Source of the DNA: Nitrospira sp.
GTDB lineage: Bacteria > Nitrospirota > Nitrospiria > Nitrospirales > Nitrospiraceae
Direction of reading: 5' to 3'
DNA length: 64,000 nucleotides
Assembly: GCA_005116835.1 (NCBI GenBank)
Contig: SWDM01000002.1
Span: forward strand, 1-64,000
The notes under the pieces are model-generated. The model was not told where the DNA came from and did not search any database. It worked only from the letters and a program-made list of their open reading frames with translations. The position numbers and the translations under genes were made by a program. Below, piece after piece: positions 1-9,937 of the stretch (the stretch's first letter is position 1; every line of letters starts with the position of its first letter).

Positions 1-2
1 AC

Positions 3-122
3 CAATGCCTTGCGTGGTGCTTCACCCATTGGGTGACTCCCTTCGTGCCAAGAAATACGCCGCCAATCCGCTTCCACCAAGGCTATAACGGAGCAGTACG
101 CTGCTTCAACTGCCGTTTATAG
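3..122 (+). CDS. possible 3' end of an unidentified gene
   Basis: A plus-strand frame is open from the window edge to a TAG at 120-122, about 39 residues, ending 11 bases before the convergent fabH stop. The peptide contains a CxxC near its end (RCFNC). No family was recognised. It could be the C-terminus of a gene that starts outside the window, or chance. A short perfect palindrome, TCACCCA-T-TGGGTGA, lies inside it at 22-36. Confidence 0.25.
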   Translation, partial: QCLAWCFTHWVTPFVPRNTPPIRFHQGYNGAVRCFNCRL

Positions 123-133
123 GTTCACGGCTC

Positions 134-1126
134 TTACCACCGAACCAAGCCCGCGCCCCACGTCACGCCGCCGCCGAAACTGCCCAGCAGGACGATGTCG
201 TGGGGCAGAACTTTTCCGGAACGGGCCACCGAGTCGAGTGCAATCGGCAATGACGCAGACGACGTATTGCCGTAGCGGCCGATCACAGAACAGACCCGCT
301 CCGGTGAAACCCCAAGCCGTTTCGTGAGTTGATCGAGAATCCGTCCGTTGGCCTGGTGTAAGACCAGCTGTGCGATATCATGCATATCGATACCGAACTC
401 CTTCACGATCTCCCGGATGGCCTGCTCCAATCGCTTGACCGCTAGACGAAAGAGCGGCGCCCCGCTCATCCGCAAGGTGTGGCCCTTTGCCTCCACCGTC
501 TCCAGCGTGGTTGGCCGGCGGGATCCGCCTGCAGGAATCGAAATGAGGCCATGCTGGGCCCCGTCAGAACGGAGACGGAGTCCCAGGAGACCCCGGCCCA
601 GTTGATCGGAGTCCGGCTCGCCCTGAAGCACCACTGCGCCGGCTCCATCGCCGAATAAGAGCGCCGTATCGCCATCGGCAGGATCGATGGAACGAGACTT
701 CACTTCCGCTGCCACCACCAAACAGGTTTTCACCTGTCCGCTTCGAATCATCGCATCGGCCATCGAGAGTCCATAGAGAAAACCCGAGCAGGAAGCCGCC
801 ACGTCGAATGCCGGTATCGTGGAGCACCCGAGCATCCGTTGAACATGGCAGGCTGTAGCGGGAAAGACTGTGTCGGGAGAAGTCGTTGACAGCACTATCG
901 CTTCCAGGTCAGACGCCGAAATACCGGCCGCCGCAAGCGCCGGTCGAGCGGCTTCCGCGGCAAGATCGGAAGAGGCTTGGGACGCAGCAGCCCTGCGCCG
1001 CTCCTGTATGCCGGTCAAACGAAAAACAGCCGCCGGGTCGATGCCCAACGATGCCCCTACTTCACGATTCGATACCACCTGTTCAGGGAGGTACGAGCCG
1101 GTTCCGATTATTCTCGTTCGAATCAT
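134..1126 (-). CDS. fabH: beta-ketoacyl-ACP synthase III
   Basis: The 330-residue product has the usual length for FabH, which condenses acetyl-CoA with malonyl-ACP to start fatty acid synthesis in the cytoplasm. The thiolase-fold triad is visible: Cys113 in AASCSGF, His257 in LHQANGR and Asn287 in GNTSSAS. A glycine-rich C-terminus (GSFGGGVTWGAG) is typical of the family. The ATG start at 1126 is preceded by AGAAAG and a possible -10 box. It is divergent from the bamD-like gene, with 118 bases between them. Confidence is high for the family. Whether it is the housekeeping FabH or a pathway-specific paralogue cannot be told from this window, because no other fab genes are nearby. Confidence 0.93.
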   Translation of the reverse strand: MIRTRIIGTGSYLPEQVVSNREVGASLGIDPAAVFRLTGIQERRRAAASQASSDLAAEAARPALAAAGISASDLEAIVLSTTSPDTVFPATACHVQRMLGCSTIPAFDVAASCSGFLYGLSMADAMIRSGQVKTCLVVAAEVKSRSIDPADGDTALLFGDGAGAVVLQGEPDSDQLGRGLLGLRLRSDGAQHGLISIPAGGSRRPTTLETVEAKGHTLRMSGAPLFRLAVKRLEQAIREIVKEFGIDMHDIAQLVLHQANGRILDQLTKRLGVSPERVCSVIGRYGNTSSASLPIALDSVARSGKVLPHDIVLLGSFGGGVTWGAGLVRW

Positions 1127-1244
1127 CTTTCTACATACTATCTATGGTTGGCTGTAATTATAGGTCTCGGCGCTAGAGAGGGTCAACTTAACGGCGTCGA
1201 AACCTTGCATTCAGCCGGAGCTCCTGCTAAGTTTTTAGACTATT

Positions 1245-2177
1245 ATGGTACGAGCCTCCTCCAGTTTGACTTCTGCGCCACGACTTACAGCGGCTATTGG
1301 CTTCTGTGTCGCGATGCTCTGTGTCTTCACCGCCTGTTCCAGCGCACCCAAGAAACAGGAAATTGCGAAGAAATCGCTCAGCGGCACTGACGAGCAGATT
1401 TTCTTAGGCGACGGGATCAAAAAGAATTACGACCCCAACGTCATCATGAAGCGTGGAGAAGCCTTCTTCGAAAAAGAAGAGTACGCGGAAGCTATCGTCG
1501 AATATACCCATTTCCTCGATCTCCATCGAAGCCACATCCTCGCCTCCTATGCGGTGTTCCGAACCGGAGAGGCCCAGTTGAAACTGACCAAGGGATTCGA
1601 GCGCGATCCAGGCCCTGTTCAGAAAGCGCTTGAGGCCTTTGAACGGGTACGGAAGGAATTTCCAGGAAGCCGGTACGACGGCCCGGCGCTTCAGAAAATT
1701 CAAGAATGCCACGATCTCCTGGCACAGACGCACCTCTTCGTAGGCCAATTCTATTATCGGCGGGGTTCGTATCTGGCCGCCGCCCATCGCTTTGAACAAA
1801 TCGTGAAACTATACCCGGACAAGTCGGTTGCGCCCGATGCCCTATACTTTCTCGCGCTCAGCTACCATGACCTGGGAGCGGACGACTGGGCTAGCGAAAA
1901 ACTGACGCTGTTGGCAGAGAAATACCCGGACAGTTCGACATCGAAGGATGGGAAGAGCCTCCTCGCAAAAATCGGAGGGGCAAAACCTGTGACATTGATA
2001 GCCAAAAGTACAGAACCAGCTCCAACCTCTCCTCGTCCAAGCGCGCCATCATCGGGAAATCAGCCGAGTCTTGCTGCTGGGCTGATCCCCTCCATCCCGA
2101 CTGGATCGTTCAGCCTTCCTTCCGCCACGTCATTACGCCAGTCGTTCGTGAGTTGTCGGCTTGGCGCCTGGTGCTGA
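1245..2177 (+). CDS. bamD: outer membrane assembly lipoprotein, BamD-like
   Basis: The 310-residue protein has a hydrophobic signal sequence and a lipobox ending in Cys31 (FTAC), so it should be a lipoprotein. Residues about 60-230 form TPR-like repeats of the BamD/YfiO type (AIVEYTHFLDLH, AAHRFEQIVKLYPDKSVAPDA, KLTLLAEKYPDS). BamD is the lipoprotein partner of BamA in outer-membrane beta-barrel insertion, which agrees with a diderm host. The last 70 residues are Ser/Pro-rich and probably disordered. The gene ends 6 bases before a palindromic element, and its last codons may have been changed by that insertion. No strong ribosome-binding site precedes the ATG. Confidence 0.85.
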   Translation: MVRASSSLTSAPRLTAAIGFCVAMLCVFTACSSAPKKQEIAKKSLSGTDEQIFLGDGIKKNYDPNVIMKRGEAFFEKEEYAEAIVEYTHFLDLHRSHILASYAVFRTGEAQLKLTKGFERDPGPVQKALEAFERVRKEFPGSRYDGPALQKIQECHDLLAQTHLFVGQFYYRRGSYLAAAHRFEQIVKLYPDKSVAPDALYFLALSYHDLGADDWASEKLTLLAEKYPDSSTSKDGKSLLAKIGGAKPVTLIAKSTEPAPTSPRPSAPSSGNQPSLAAGLIPSIPTGSFSLPSATSLRQSFVSCRLGAWC

Positions 2178-2183
2178 TCAGCG

Positions 2184-2312
2184 AGCAGGCTGCTGAAAAA
2201 GCCCGCCAGCTTCGTTCTCAGCTTATCGAAATCCTCAACGTACCCCAGAGGGTACGCCTCCGGTTTCGACTCGCCTGCGGCCTTGCTGGACGGCCTTTTT
2301 GAGCAGCCTGCT
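2184..2312. repeat. palindromic element, family A (copy 1)
   Basis: This 129-bp element has 27-bp imperfect terminal inverted repeats: AGCAGGCTGCTGAAAAAG on the left, and on the right a sequence whose complement reads AGCAGGCTGCTCAAAAAG. The centre holds a perfect small palindrome CGTACCC-CAGA-GGGTACG. The right end is partly duplicated downstream: GCAGCCTGCTAGATCT occurs at 2303-2318 and again at 2380-2395. The inner part matches 13397-13531, but the arms there are different. It looks like a non-autonomous MITE or REP-type element. No transposase is in the window. Confidence 0.8.
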
Positions 2313-2401
2313 AGATCTTCTCCTGTTACCTTAGCTGTGCGAACCATTGAGTTTCTGCCCAATCACAATAGTTTCTCCGCAGCCTGCTAGATCTGCGTCG
2401 G

Positions 2402-2491
2402 AGCTATCAGCATTCAGCTGTCAGTAGCCCCCCCGCCGCAACCTCTTCGTAATCTCTTCAACTGAAAGCTGATCGCTGACTGCTGAAGGCT
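2402..2491. repeat. low-complexity hairpin, word TTCAGC
   Basis: The left arm (2402-2427) is a run of CAGC/TCAG units and the right arm (2462-2491) is its imperfect complement (CTGAAAGCTGATCGCTGA). It lies between the convergent bamD-like and geranylgeranyl-reductase genes, where it could act as a two-way terminator. It uses the same word as the hairpins at 33285, 34087 and 56211. Confidence 0.75.
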
Positions 2492-2499
2492 ATTCCGAC

Positions 2500-3708
2500 T
2501 CAACGGAACGAGACGGCCTGAAGCAGCAGTTCCTTGGCGGAGCATTTCGCTATGCTCTTTGCGCGAGCATAGAAGGTCTGGTACGTCTCACACCCACGGA
2601 GCATGTCGTAGTAGAGCATGACGATATGTTGATAGCGAGACAGCAGGCGGTGGCAGAGGTAGGGATAGGAATAGATGATACTCGCCATGCGGGCCGCTAC
2701 CCGAAATTCCTCATAGATCTCCCGCCGAACGGCCTCGTCGTAATCAGTCAGTGACCGGCACCGATCGTTGACCTGGTTCAGAATCGATTCGGCAGCCAAC
2801 TGCCCGGACCTCACCGCATAGTAGATGCCCTCGCCGAACAGGGGATCGACGAGGTGCGCGGCGTCCCCAACCAACAACGCCCGGCCGTTCACCAATCCGC
2901 CTGACTCCCGGTCGTCCCTGGCCAAATCTTCCTCATTGAAGACCGGAAGTGGATGGCCGACCGGCTGCGGCACTTTCCAAGGATCCAACCCTTTCTCATC
3001 CCGCACAAATCGATCGAAAATCTTTTTCGGACTCGCGAGGCCGCCACGAAGATCCCCCACGCCGATCGAAAGCCGTTCCTGCTTCGGGAAAATCCAGGCA
3101 TAGCCGGCTGGTGTCGCGCCAATATCGATGAGCGCCCGGCCGACACCAGGATAAGGGGGCACAAGGCCAATCGGGACTTCGCTTTCCAGGGTCGCCATCC
3201 GGCGGCTCCGTCGCCCTGGGAACAACTGTTGCGCAACCAGGCTATTCGCCCCATCTGCTCCGATCAGAGCCTTGGCCAAATACCGGCTGCGATCCGTCGT
3301 CACTTCAATGCCGTCAGGAAGCTCCCGACAAGACCTCAGCTGCTCACCTTCATGCACTTCGGTACCGGCTCGCCTCGCCTTCTCCAAAAGGAAATGGTCG
3401 AATCGATCGCGCATGACCATGTAGGCGATCGGGCTGGAGGAATCGAGGCAGAAGGGATCCGCCCCTCGGTAGGAAAACTGTATGCCGTAGACTGTATGCT
3501 CGACGACCGACTTGTAATCGTCCTCCAGAATGAGGTCGATGCGGGCGGACAACCCACCACCGCAGACTTTGTATCGTGGATGTGAAGCCTTGTCGATCCC
3601 GAGCACAGACAGGCCGGCTTTGCTCAACTGATAGGCAGCGGTGGAACCGGCAGGCCCCAGGCCGATCACCAAGGCATCGCAGACTTTGACGTCAGGCAGA
3701 ATGGACAT
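2500..3708 (-). CDS. geranylgeranyl reductase family FAD-dependent oxidoreductase
   Basis: The 402-residue flavoprotein starts with a Rossmann FAD-binding motif (GLGPAGSTAA, residues 16-25), followed by the KVCGGGLS segment characteristic of geranylgeranyl reductase-like proteins. A second FAD motif (LLVGDAAHLVDPLFGEGI) is near residue 285. Family members reduce isoprenoid double bonds in archaeal lipids, chlorophyll side chains or quinones, using NAD(P)H or ferredoxin. The substrate here is unknown. The gene lies alone between two low-complexity hairpins and has no clear ribosome-binding site. The family call is firm and the substrate is open. Confidence 0.82.
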   Translation of the reverse strand: MSILPDVKVCDALVIGLGPAGSTAAYQLSKAGLSVLGIDKASHPRYKVCGGGLSARIDLILEDDYKSVVEHTVYGIQFSYRGADPFCLDSSSPIAYMVMRDRFDHFLLEKARRAGTEVHEGEQLRSCRELPDGIEVTTDRSRYLAKALIGADGANSLVAQQLFPGRRSRRMATLESEVPIGLVPPYPGVGRALIDIGATPAGYAWIFPKQERLSIGVGDLRGGLASPKKIFDRFVRDEKGLDPWKVPQPVGHPLPVFNEEDLARDDRESGGLVNGRALLVGDAAHLVDPLFGEGIYYAVRSGQLAAESILNQVNDRCRSLTDYDEAVRREIYEEFRVAARMASIIYSYPYLCHRLLSRYQHIVMLYYDMLRGCETYQTFYARAKSIAKCSAKELLLQAVSFR

Positions 3709-3722
3709 CGGGGGTTTAGACG

Positions 3723-3820
3723 TTAAGTGCTGAGTCCTGAGTGCTGAGACTCGGACTAGGTTTTCCGGTGCACGAGTTCTGAAAAATGGAGACTCTCTGT
3801 CTCAGCACTCAGCACTTCAT
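3723..3820. repeat. low-complexity hairpin, word GTGCTGAG
   Basis: The left arm is AAGTGCTGAGTCCTGAGTGC and the right arm carries CTCAGCACTCAGCACTT. The arms differ by the number of tandem word copies. It lies 3' of ccdA and 5' of the reductase gene. The same word recurs at 31616-31698. Confidence 0.8.
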
Positions 3821-3842
3821 ACTTGGGCAGTCTGAGCTTCGG

Positions 3843-4673
3843 TCACTGCCCCAGATACCAGCCGATCCCATACCGCTCCAGGAACCCGGTGATCATCGTG
3901 AGGCTGTTGGCGTAAATCATGACGCCCACGATGATGAGCATCACGCCGCTCACAGTGGAGACTCCCCACAAATACACACGCGCCTGTTTGAAATAGGCGA
4001 GGAACCGATCCACTCCCAAAGCCGTGAGAAACAACGGCAGCCCCAAGCCCAACGAATAACTCGTCAGCAACAATACCCCGTTCATCATCGACTCAGTCGT
4101 GCTGGCATACAATAAGATGGTCCCGAGCACCGGCCCGACGCAAGGCGTCCAACCGGCAGCGAACGCGATGCCGATCAGGAACGATCCCACATACCCGACC
4201 GGTCGGTTTCTAAATTGAAATCGATGCTCCATTTTGAGAAAACTGATATTCAAGACCCCCAACAAATAGAGGCCGAAGATGACGATCACGATCCCGCCGA
4301 TCTGCCGAATCACATCCTGATAGGTAATGAACACCTGTCCGATCAGACTGGCCGATGCGCCGAATGAAATAAACACTGTGGAAAAACCGCCGATAAACAG
4401 CAGGGCGTTGAGGATGATGGTTTTCTTGAACTTCGACCGCACCGTCGAGTCGGTGAGTTGCTCGATGGACAACCCGGTGATGTACGAAACATAGGAGGGA
4501 ACCAGCGGGAGCACGCAGGGCGAGACGAACGACAGCAACCCGGCAGAAAAGGCCGCCACAAGTGAGATATTCGTAATCGATTGCGACAATGTCGGACAGG
4601 CTCCTAGGGCCAAGCCCTGTTTGTCTGGTTTGTTTTGTTTATCTGGTTGATTTGGTACATCGGACTCCTTCAT
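3843..4673 (-). CDS. ccdA: cytochrome c biogenesis protein CcdA
   Basis: This polytopic membrane protein (276 residues from the first ATG) passes electrons from cytoplasmic thioredoxin to periplasmic thiol proteins for cytochrome c maturation. It shows the CcdA/DsbD-beta motif FVSPCVLPLVPSYVSY with its conserved Cys, a second Cys in GWTPCVGPVLG, and about six hydrophobic helices. The next gene upstream is a TlpA-like thioredoxin, its natural partner. Codons 1-19 (NQPDKQNKPDKQ) come from a low-complexity hairpin arm at 4619-4713. The true start may be the in-frame TTG at 4589, which has an AGGAG 11 bases upstream. The family is certain and the start is not. Confidence 0.88.
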   Translation of the reverse strand: MKESDVPNQPDKQNKPDKQGLALGACPTLSQSITNISLVAAFSAGLLSFVSPCVLPLVPSYVSYITGLSIEQLTDSTVRSKFKKTIILNALLFIGGFSTVFISFGASASLIGQVFITYQDVIRQIGGIVIVIFGLYLLGVLNISFLKMEHRFQFRNRPVGYVGSFLIGIAFAAGWTPCVGPVLGTILLYASTTESMMNGVLLLTSYSLGLGLPLFLTALGVDRFLAYFKQARVYLWGVSTVSGVMLIIVGVMIYANSLTMITGFLERYGIGWYLGQ

Positions 4674-4713
4674 TCAACCAAACAAACGAGACAAACGAAA
4701 CAAACCAAATAAC
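4619..4713. repeat. low-complexity hairpin, word TTTGT/CTGGTT
   Basis: The left arm (4619-4656) is a run of TTTGT and CTGGTT units (GGTTTGTTTTGTTTATCTGG). The right arm (4676-4713) is the complement, AACCAAACAAACGAGACAAA. The left arm overlaps the annotated N-terminus of ccdA. Related words occur at 26155-26205 and 43990-44070. Confidence 0.8.
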
Positions 4714-4720
4714 GGTCTTG

Positions 4721-5260
4721 TTACGGTTTCATCAACATGTATACCAGCTGTTGCGCTTCAGGCGCTCCCCAGTCCCTCGCACCGAAGATTTGGTGGCGAA
4801 CAATCCCCTGCCGATCGACCATGAATGTCATCGGAAGACTCCGGGCACCGTAGACCAACCCCACGCGATAGTCCGGATCGTGAAGAATGGGAAACGTCAA
4901 GCGATTCTCTTTCTGAAACGGTCTCGTGATCGACACACCCTCCGCATCGGTAGACACGGCGAGGATCTCAAAATCCTTCCGCTGAAACATGCGGTAGAGC
5001 TCCTCCATCGCAGGCATCTCTACTCGGCAGGGGCCGCACCAGGTCGCCCAAAAATTCAGGAGCACCACTTTCCCGCGCAAGTCTGAAAGAGTCACGAGCC
5101 GGCCCTCCAGATCCTTGAGCTGAAAATTGGGAGCCGGTTCACCCAGCTTGACCGTGTTGCGATCAGCGACCGGCAGAATATCCGATGCTCTTGCACCATC
5201 AATTCCCACCATCGCAGCCATCAGACAGAGCACGGTTCCAACAATCGCGACTCTCAGCAT
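4721..5260 (-). CDS. TlpA/ResA-like thioredoxin domain protein
   Basis: From the ATG at 5260 (preceded by GAGAAAGAG) the product is about 179 residues: an N-terminal signal sequence ending near ARAS, then an AhpC/TSA-Redoxin fold with the active site WATWCGPCR. The sequence GEPAPNFQLKDLEG is typical of TlpA/ResA proteins, which reduce apocytochrome c haem-binding cysteines or other exported thiols. It lies just upstream of ccdA on the same strand, so the pair forms a periplasmic thiol-reduction module. A longer frame reaches 5383, but its extra 41 residues do not look like a signal peptide. Confidence 0.86.
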   Translation of the reverse strand: MLRVAIVGTVLCLMAAMVGIDGARASDILPVADRNTVKLGEPAPNFQLKDLEGRLVTLSDLRGKVVLLNFWATWCGPCRVEMPAMEELYRMFQRKDFEILAVSTDAEGVSITRPFQKENRLTFPILHDPDYRVGLVYGARSLPMTFMVDRQGIVRHQIFGARDWGAPEAQQLVYMLMKP

Positions 5261-5447
5261 CTCTTTCTCGCTCCGCAACCCGATACTCCAAATCAACCGC
5301 CAAGGCACAATTGGCCCCCACCGCCCCAAGCATGACTCTGAAGGCCAGTAAAAGGGAGCCAGATCATGATCGTAACGCGTCAACCAAGGCGAGACCAGCA
5401 GAATCCGATCATCTTACAAGTGCCGGAAAAGTGGAGTCAAGCAAGCC

Positions 5448-5527
5448 GGGCGAGGGGCAAGTGGCATGAGGCGAGAGGGAAGATATTTCTCCGATCACCT
5501 CTTGCCTCTGGCCCCACACCGCTCGCC
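5448..5527. repeat. low-complexity hairpin, word GAGGGGCAAG
   Basis: The left arm GGGCGAGGGGCAAGTGGCAT pairs imperfectly with the right arm, which ends CCCCACACCGCTCGCC. It lies between the divergent tlpA-like and metK genes. Confidence 0.65.
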
Positions 5528-5572
5528 AGGTTCAATACGAACGTACGGCAAACCATCAGGAGCAATGTAGGC

Positions 5573-5602
5573 TAGACAAAGAGCCTGCGCTCATACTAAT
5601 AT
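5573..5602 (+). promoter_or_regulatory. possible sigma70-type promoter of metK
   Basis: TAGACA at 5573-5578 and TAATAT at 5597-5602 are separated by 18 bases, about 46 bases before the metK ATG. No SAM riboswitch fold was recognised in the leader. Confidence 0.35.
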
Positions 5603-5648
5603 CGCGCGGCTATTCGTTAGGTTACCGCCACCGAACCTTGAGGAACCT

Positions 5649-6797
5649 ATGAGACACAATTATTTGTTTACGTCTGAGTCCGTCACCGAGGGACATCCGG
5701 ATAAGATCGCCGACCAGATCTCCGACGGGATCCTCGACGCCATTATCGCCAAAGACAAGTATGCCCGCGTGGCCTGCGAAACCATTTTGACCACCGGGAT
5801 TGCCTTCGTGGCCGGCGAAATCTCCACCAAGGCCTATGTCGAGATTCCCGATATCATTCGTGAGGTCATCAAGGATGTCGGGTACTGCGACGCTGCATGG
5901 GGATTCGACTACCACACCTGTTCCGTCCTCACCGCCATTCATCAGCAGTCGGGGGATATCTCCATGGGTGTGGATTCCGGCGGCGCCGGCGATCAGGGAC
6001 TGATGTTCGGTTATGCGACCAACGAAACGACCGAACTGATGCCGATGCCGATCGTACTCGCCCATCGCCTCACCAAACGGCTAGCTGAAGTCAGGAAAAA
6101 GAACATTCTTCCCTGGGTCCGCCCCGATGGAAAATCCCAAGTGACCGTCGAGTACCGGGACGGCAAGCCGGTGCGGATCGACACCATCGTCGTGTCCACG
6201 CAGCATAGCCCCGACGTGACGAACAAGCAGATCGAACGCGACATCATGGAAAAAGTCATCAAGCACACCATGCCGAAAGGGCTCTACGATCCGGCCAGCG
6301 TGAAGCACCACATCAATCCCACCGGCCGCTTCGTGGTTGGCGGGCCGATGGGCGATACGGGATTGACGGGCCGCAAGATTATCGTCGATACCTATGGCGG
6401 CCACGGCAGCCATGGCGGCGGCGCCTTCTCCGGCAAGGATCCGACGAAGGTGGACCGCTCGGCCTCCTACATGGCCCGCTACATCGCGAAGAATATCGTC
6501 GCTGCAGGGCTGGCTCAGAAGTGCGAAGTCCAGCTCGCCTACGCGATCGGCGTCGCCGATCCCGTCTCAGTGCTGGTCGATACCAAAGGCACAGAAAAGG
6601 TCGATGTCGAGAACCTCGATAAGCTCGTACGGGTACACTTCCCCCTGACCCCGCGCGGCATCATCGACTACCTCAAGCTCCGCCGGCCGATCTTCAGAAA
6701 GACTGCATCCTATGGGCACTTCGGACGGACAGAGCCGGAGTTCACTTGGGAAAAGACCGACAAGGCCAAAATTCTGCGCAAAGACGCAGGGCTGTAA
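5649..6797 (+). CDS. metK: S-adenosylmethionine synthase
   Basis: The 382-residue enzyme makes S-adenosylmethionine from methionine and ATP in the cytoplasm. The signature segments are intact: [19 protein letters not shown] at the N-terminus, [15 protein letters not shown] for ATP binding, and [20 protein letters not shown] with the phosphate-binding loop. The start has a good ribosome-binding site, GAGGAA. A terminator follows at 6829-6859, and the next gene is ahcY. The two genes together form the methyl-donor cycle: SAM synthesis and SAH removal. Confidence 0.97.
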   Translation: MRHNYLFTSESVTEGHPDKIADQISDGILDAIIAKDKYARVACETILTTGIAFVAGEISTKAYVEIPDIIREVIKDVGYCDAAWGFDYHTCSVLTAIHQQSGDISMGVDSGGAGDQGLMFGYATNETTELMPMPIVLAHRLTKRLAEVRKKNILPWVRPDGKSQVTVEYRDGKPVRIDTIVVSTQHSPDVTNKQIERDIMEKVIKHTMPKGLYDPASVKHHINPTGRFVVGGPMGDTGLTGRKIIVDTYGGHGSHGGGAFSGKDPTKVDRSASYMARYIAKNIVAAGLAQKCEVQLAYAIGVADPVSVLVDTKGTEKVDVENLDKLVRVHFPLTPRGIIDYLKLRRPIFRKTASYGHFGRTEPEFTWEKTDKAKILRKDAGL

Positions 6798-6828
6798 TCG
6801 ACACAATACGCGAGCTACATGACATGAA

Positions 6829-6859
6829 GGGGGGCGGGACACATAACCGTCCCCCTTTT
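6829..6859 (+). terminator. rho-independent terminator after metK
   Basis: A 9-bp stem, GGGGGGCGG with CCGTCCCCC (one G-U pair), has a 9-base loop and is followed by TTTT. It lies 32 bases after the metK stop, so ahcY may have its own promoter or depend on readthrough. Confidence 0.75.
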
Positions 6860-6888
6860 CCTGATACCCCATTACCCCTTGCACCTAA

Positions 6889-8169
<1,281 letters not shown>

Positions 8170-8172
<3 letters not shown>

Positions 8173-8276
8173 TCGCGGGTCCTGTCGCTGACCAGCCCGT
8201 CCGTCCTCGCACCCCGCCCGGTGTAGGGACCCCGCTGCGGGCGGACGGGCGCCCAGGTCAGCGCCACCCGCGATTA
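8170..8276. repeat. 107-bp palindrome at the ahcY 3' end
   Basis: TAATCGCGGGT at 8170-8180 is matched by ACCCGCGATTA at 8266-8276. Inside, GCTGACC and GCCCGTCCG are mirrored by GGACGGGC and GGTCAGC. The first three bases are the ahcY stop codon. Confidence 0.8.
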
Positions 8277-8315
8277 AACTCATGACCCAGTCTGCTTCGT
8301 GGGGAGTGAAGAAAG

Positions 8316-8345
8316 AAGGCCGCCTACAAAGGCGGCCTTTCTGTT
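8316..8345 (+). terminator. rho-independent terminator
   Basis: The perfect 9-bp stem AAGGCCGCC / GGCGGCCTT has loop TACAAA and is followed by TCTGTTT. It ends the ahcY transcript. Confidence 0.8.
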
Positions 8346-8389
8346 TGTGCTCAAGGAAACGGTGTCTGCCACCGTCCCCTCACCCCCTC

Positions 8390-9466
8390 TCAAGTGAAAG
8401 ACATGCTACGCGAATACTCTTGAAACAACTTACTACACGTAAGGTCATTGCGGATTTGAATATCCCTCGCGGAAAGCACGCCCCTGGTTGCCAACTCATC
8501 AGAGATAGACTTGGTATCACTATCCGATATGCCATGCGCCGTGGCGAAAACACTTCGTCCTGTCGGTGGGCTCGTGGAGCTAGCCTTGGGTAACAAAAGT
8601 TCGATGTTCAAGCGGTGAAATGCAAAGCCTAGAAAGACAAGCCTGAGAGACGTTTTCATGTGTGAGCGGATGGCGGTCACGTCGCTCGACGATTCGTTCG
8701 TGCCTTCCGTAAAGGTTTTAATTCGATTGGATAACCTCAAAAGTTGTTCAGAGTTTGGGGTAACGCCATACTCAATGGCATCATTCTGTTTAAACCAAGG
8801 AAGTGACCCGACAATGCCATACGGATGATAGATTTCAAGACTCTGAAGTAGTGAGGCCACGTCGGAGGCACTCATGAAGTAGTAGTTCTGGAGTGCATGG
8901 TATAGGTAATGTTCGATACAGCGGTCATAATTGAAAATCACGAGAACAACAGAGCTTAGACGTTTTTTAATATCAGCGGGTTTGCAGTTCTCGGTAAGTT
9001 GCCGAAAGAAACTATTGAACCACGTGTTTTCAAGCCTATCAAACCTCAGGGGACAGTTGCCCTGTAATTGCTTGATAACCAGCACGCTCTTGGACTCTGC
9101 TTCAAGAATTGTACGAACGATTGCAAGCTTCCCGCATAGCTCAATCTGTTTATCTTCGCTATGGGTATCTATGAAGTTGTCGATTGAGATAGCCTGAGGC
9201 ATTGCGTCACGTATACGCCAACCCGCCCGTTGAAAGGAAGGCAGCAAGTCGTTATGTGTGGGGTCTTTGGCAGCAGCCAGGCGAAACGCTTCAAAAATGA
9301 AATGGTCGCCATTAATCATTCGGGTGAGTTTTTCAAACCGAATGTCTAGAGCCTTAGCTATCGACTCTTTTAATTCGGATCCTACGGGCAAGCCTACTTC
9401 TTTGCTTGCACCCGCGCCGATAATAAAGACAGTCTTTGGGATTGATGTAGACGAAGACACGGCCAT
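8390..9466 (-). CDS. SIR2-like domain protein (putative NADase, possible defence gene)
   Basis: The 358-residue protein shows a SIR2-type nucleotide fold: FIIGAGASKEVGLPVG (residues 14-29), SIDNFIDTH near 95-102, FNYDR with Asn179/Asp181, and HPYG with His214 at the catalytic position. In characterised defence systems such SIR2 domains hydrolyse NAD+ to stop phage growth. Canonical sirtuin zinc-binding cysteines are not evident, so deacetylation is unlikely. No partner gene is adjacent. Its GC content looks lower than that of its neighbours, which suggests transfer. The fold call is good, and the defence role is inference from family and context. Confidence 0.75.
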   Translation of the reverse strand: MAVSSSTSIPKTVFIIGAGASKEVGLPVGSELKESIAKALDIRFEKLTRMINGDHFIFEAFRLAAAKDPTHNDLLPSFQRAGWRIRDAMPQAISIDNFIDTHSEDKQIELCGKLAIVRTILEAESKSVLVIKQLQGNCPLRFDRLENTWFNSFFRQLTENCKPADIKKRLSSVVLVIFNYDRCIEHYLYHALQNYYFMSASDVASLLQSLEIYHPYGIVGSLPWFKQNDAIEYGVTPNSEQLLRLSNRIKTFTEGTNESSSDVTAIRSHMKTSLRLVFLGFAFHRLNIELLLPKASSTSPPTGRSVFATAHGISDSDTKSISDELATRGVLSARDIQIRNDLTCSKLFQEYSRSMSFT

Positions 9467-9574
9467 ATGTCTCTTGCGAGCGAGAAGATGTTCAACCTAG
9501 CCCGGTAGGTCTACCAGAGCGGCCTGCAACATCGCAAGGCAATCTCAGCAATCCATTGACAAGAAAACAGGAAC

Positions 9575-9652
9575 ATTCTGAATTTCCTGATCTCGCAGGT
9601 GGTGGGGGCTGGCAGGAGCGGAGGTCACCGGAGGCGCGGGGACTGGCCGAGG
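9575..9652. repeat. family D repeat, truncated copy
   Basis: It begins with ATTCTGAATTTCCTG and contains the family core AGCGGAGGTCACCGGAGGCG. The second half seen at 11591-11821 is missing. Confidence 0.65.
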
Positions 9653-9742
9653 ATCGAACGGGAAAAAACGGCGAAAGGCGATGTACAGTTAGCGAAAGGT
9701 TTGATATGCCGACTTACTTAAGTGGAGGAAGGAGCAACACCT

Positions 9743-9937
9743 ATGACACGCGCTACGGTCACCAAGGGCAGCGGAAATATGTTTCTGGATTTGGGATTCT
9801 CTGAAGAAAAGTCCGCTGAACTGACTTTAAAAAGCAGCCTGCTTCAGGCCCTTCAAGCAACGATCAAAGAGCGGGAATGGAAACAGGTTGAGGCGGCGAC
9901 TCAGTTGGGCATCGACCAAGCCAAGGTGTCGAAGTGA
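9743..9937 (+). pseudogene. truncated XRE-family antitoxin
   Basis: The 64-residue product starts after a strong AGGAAGGAG site and ends abruptly in a helix-turn-helix (KQVEAATQLGIDQAKVSK then stop). The FLDLGFSEEKSAELTLKSSL lead-in and the helix-turn-helix resemble HigA-type antitoxins that normally continue for about 30 more residues. No toxin gene is next to it. It is most likely a remnant of a toxin-antitoxin pair, though a short functional protein cannot be excluded. Confidence 0.65.

Noticed and set aside
5530-5648. SAM or SAH riboswitch before metK
   Set aside because: The leader is short and no riboswitch consensus or matching stems were recognised. The metK-ahcY gap holds only a terminator.
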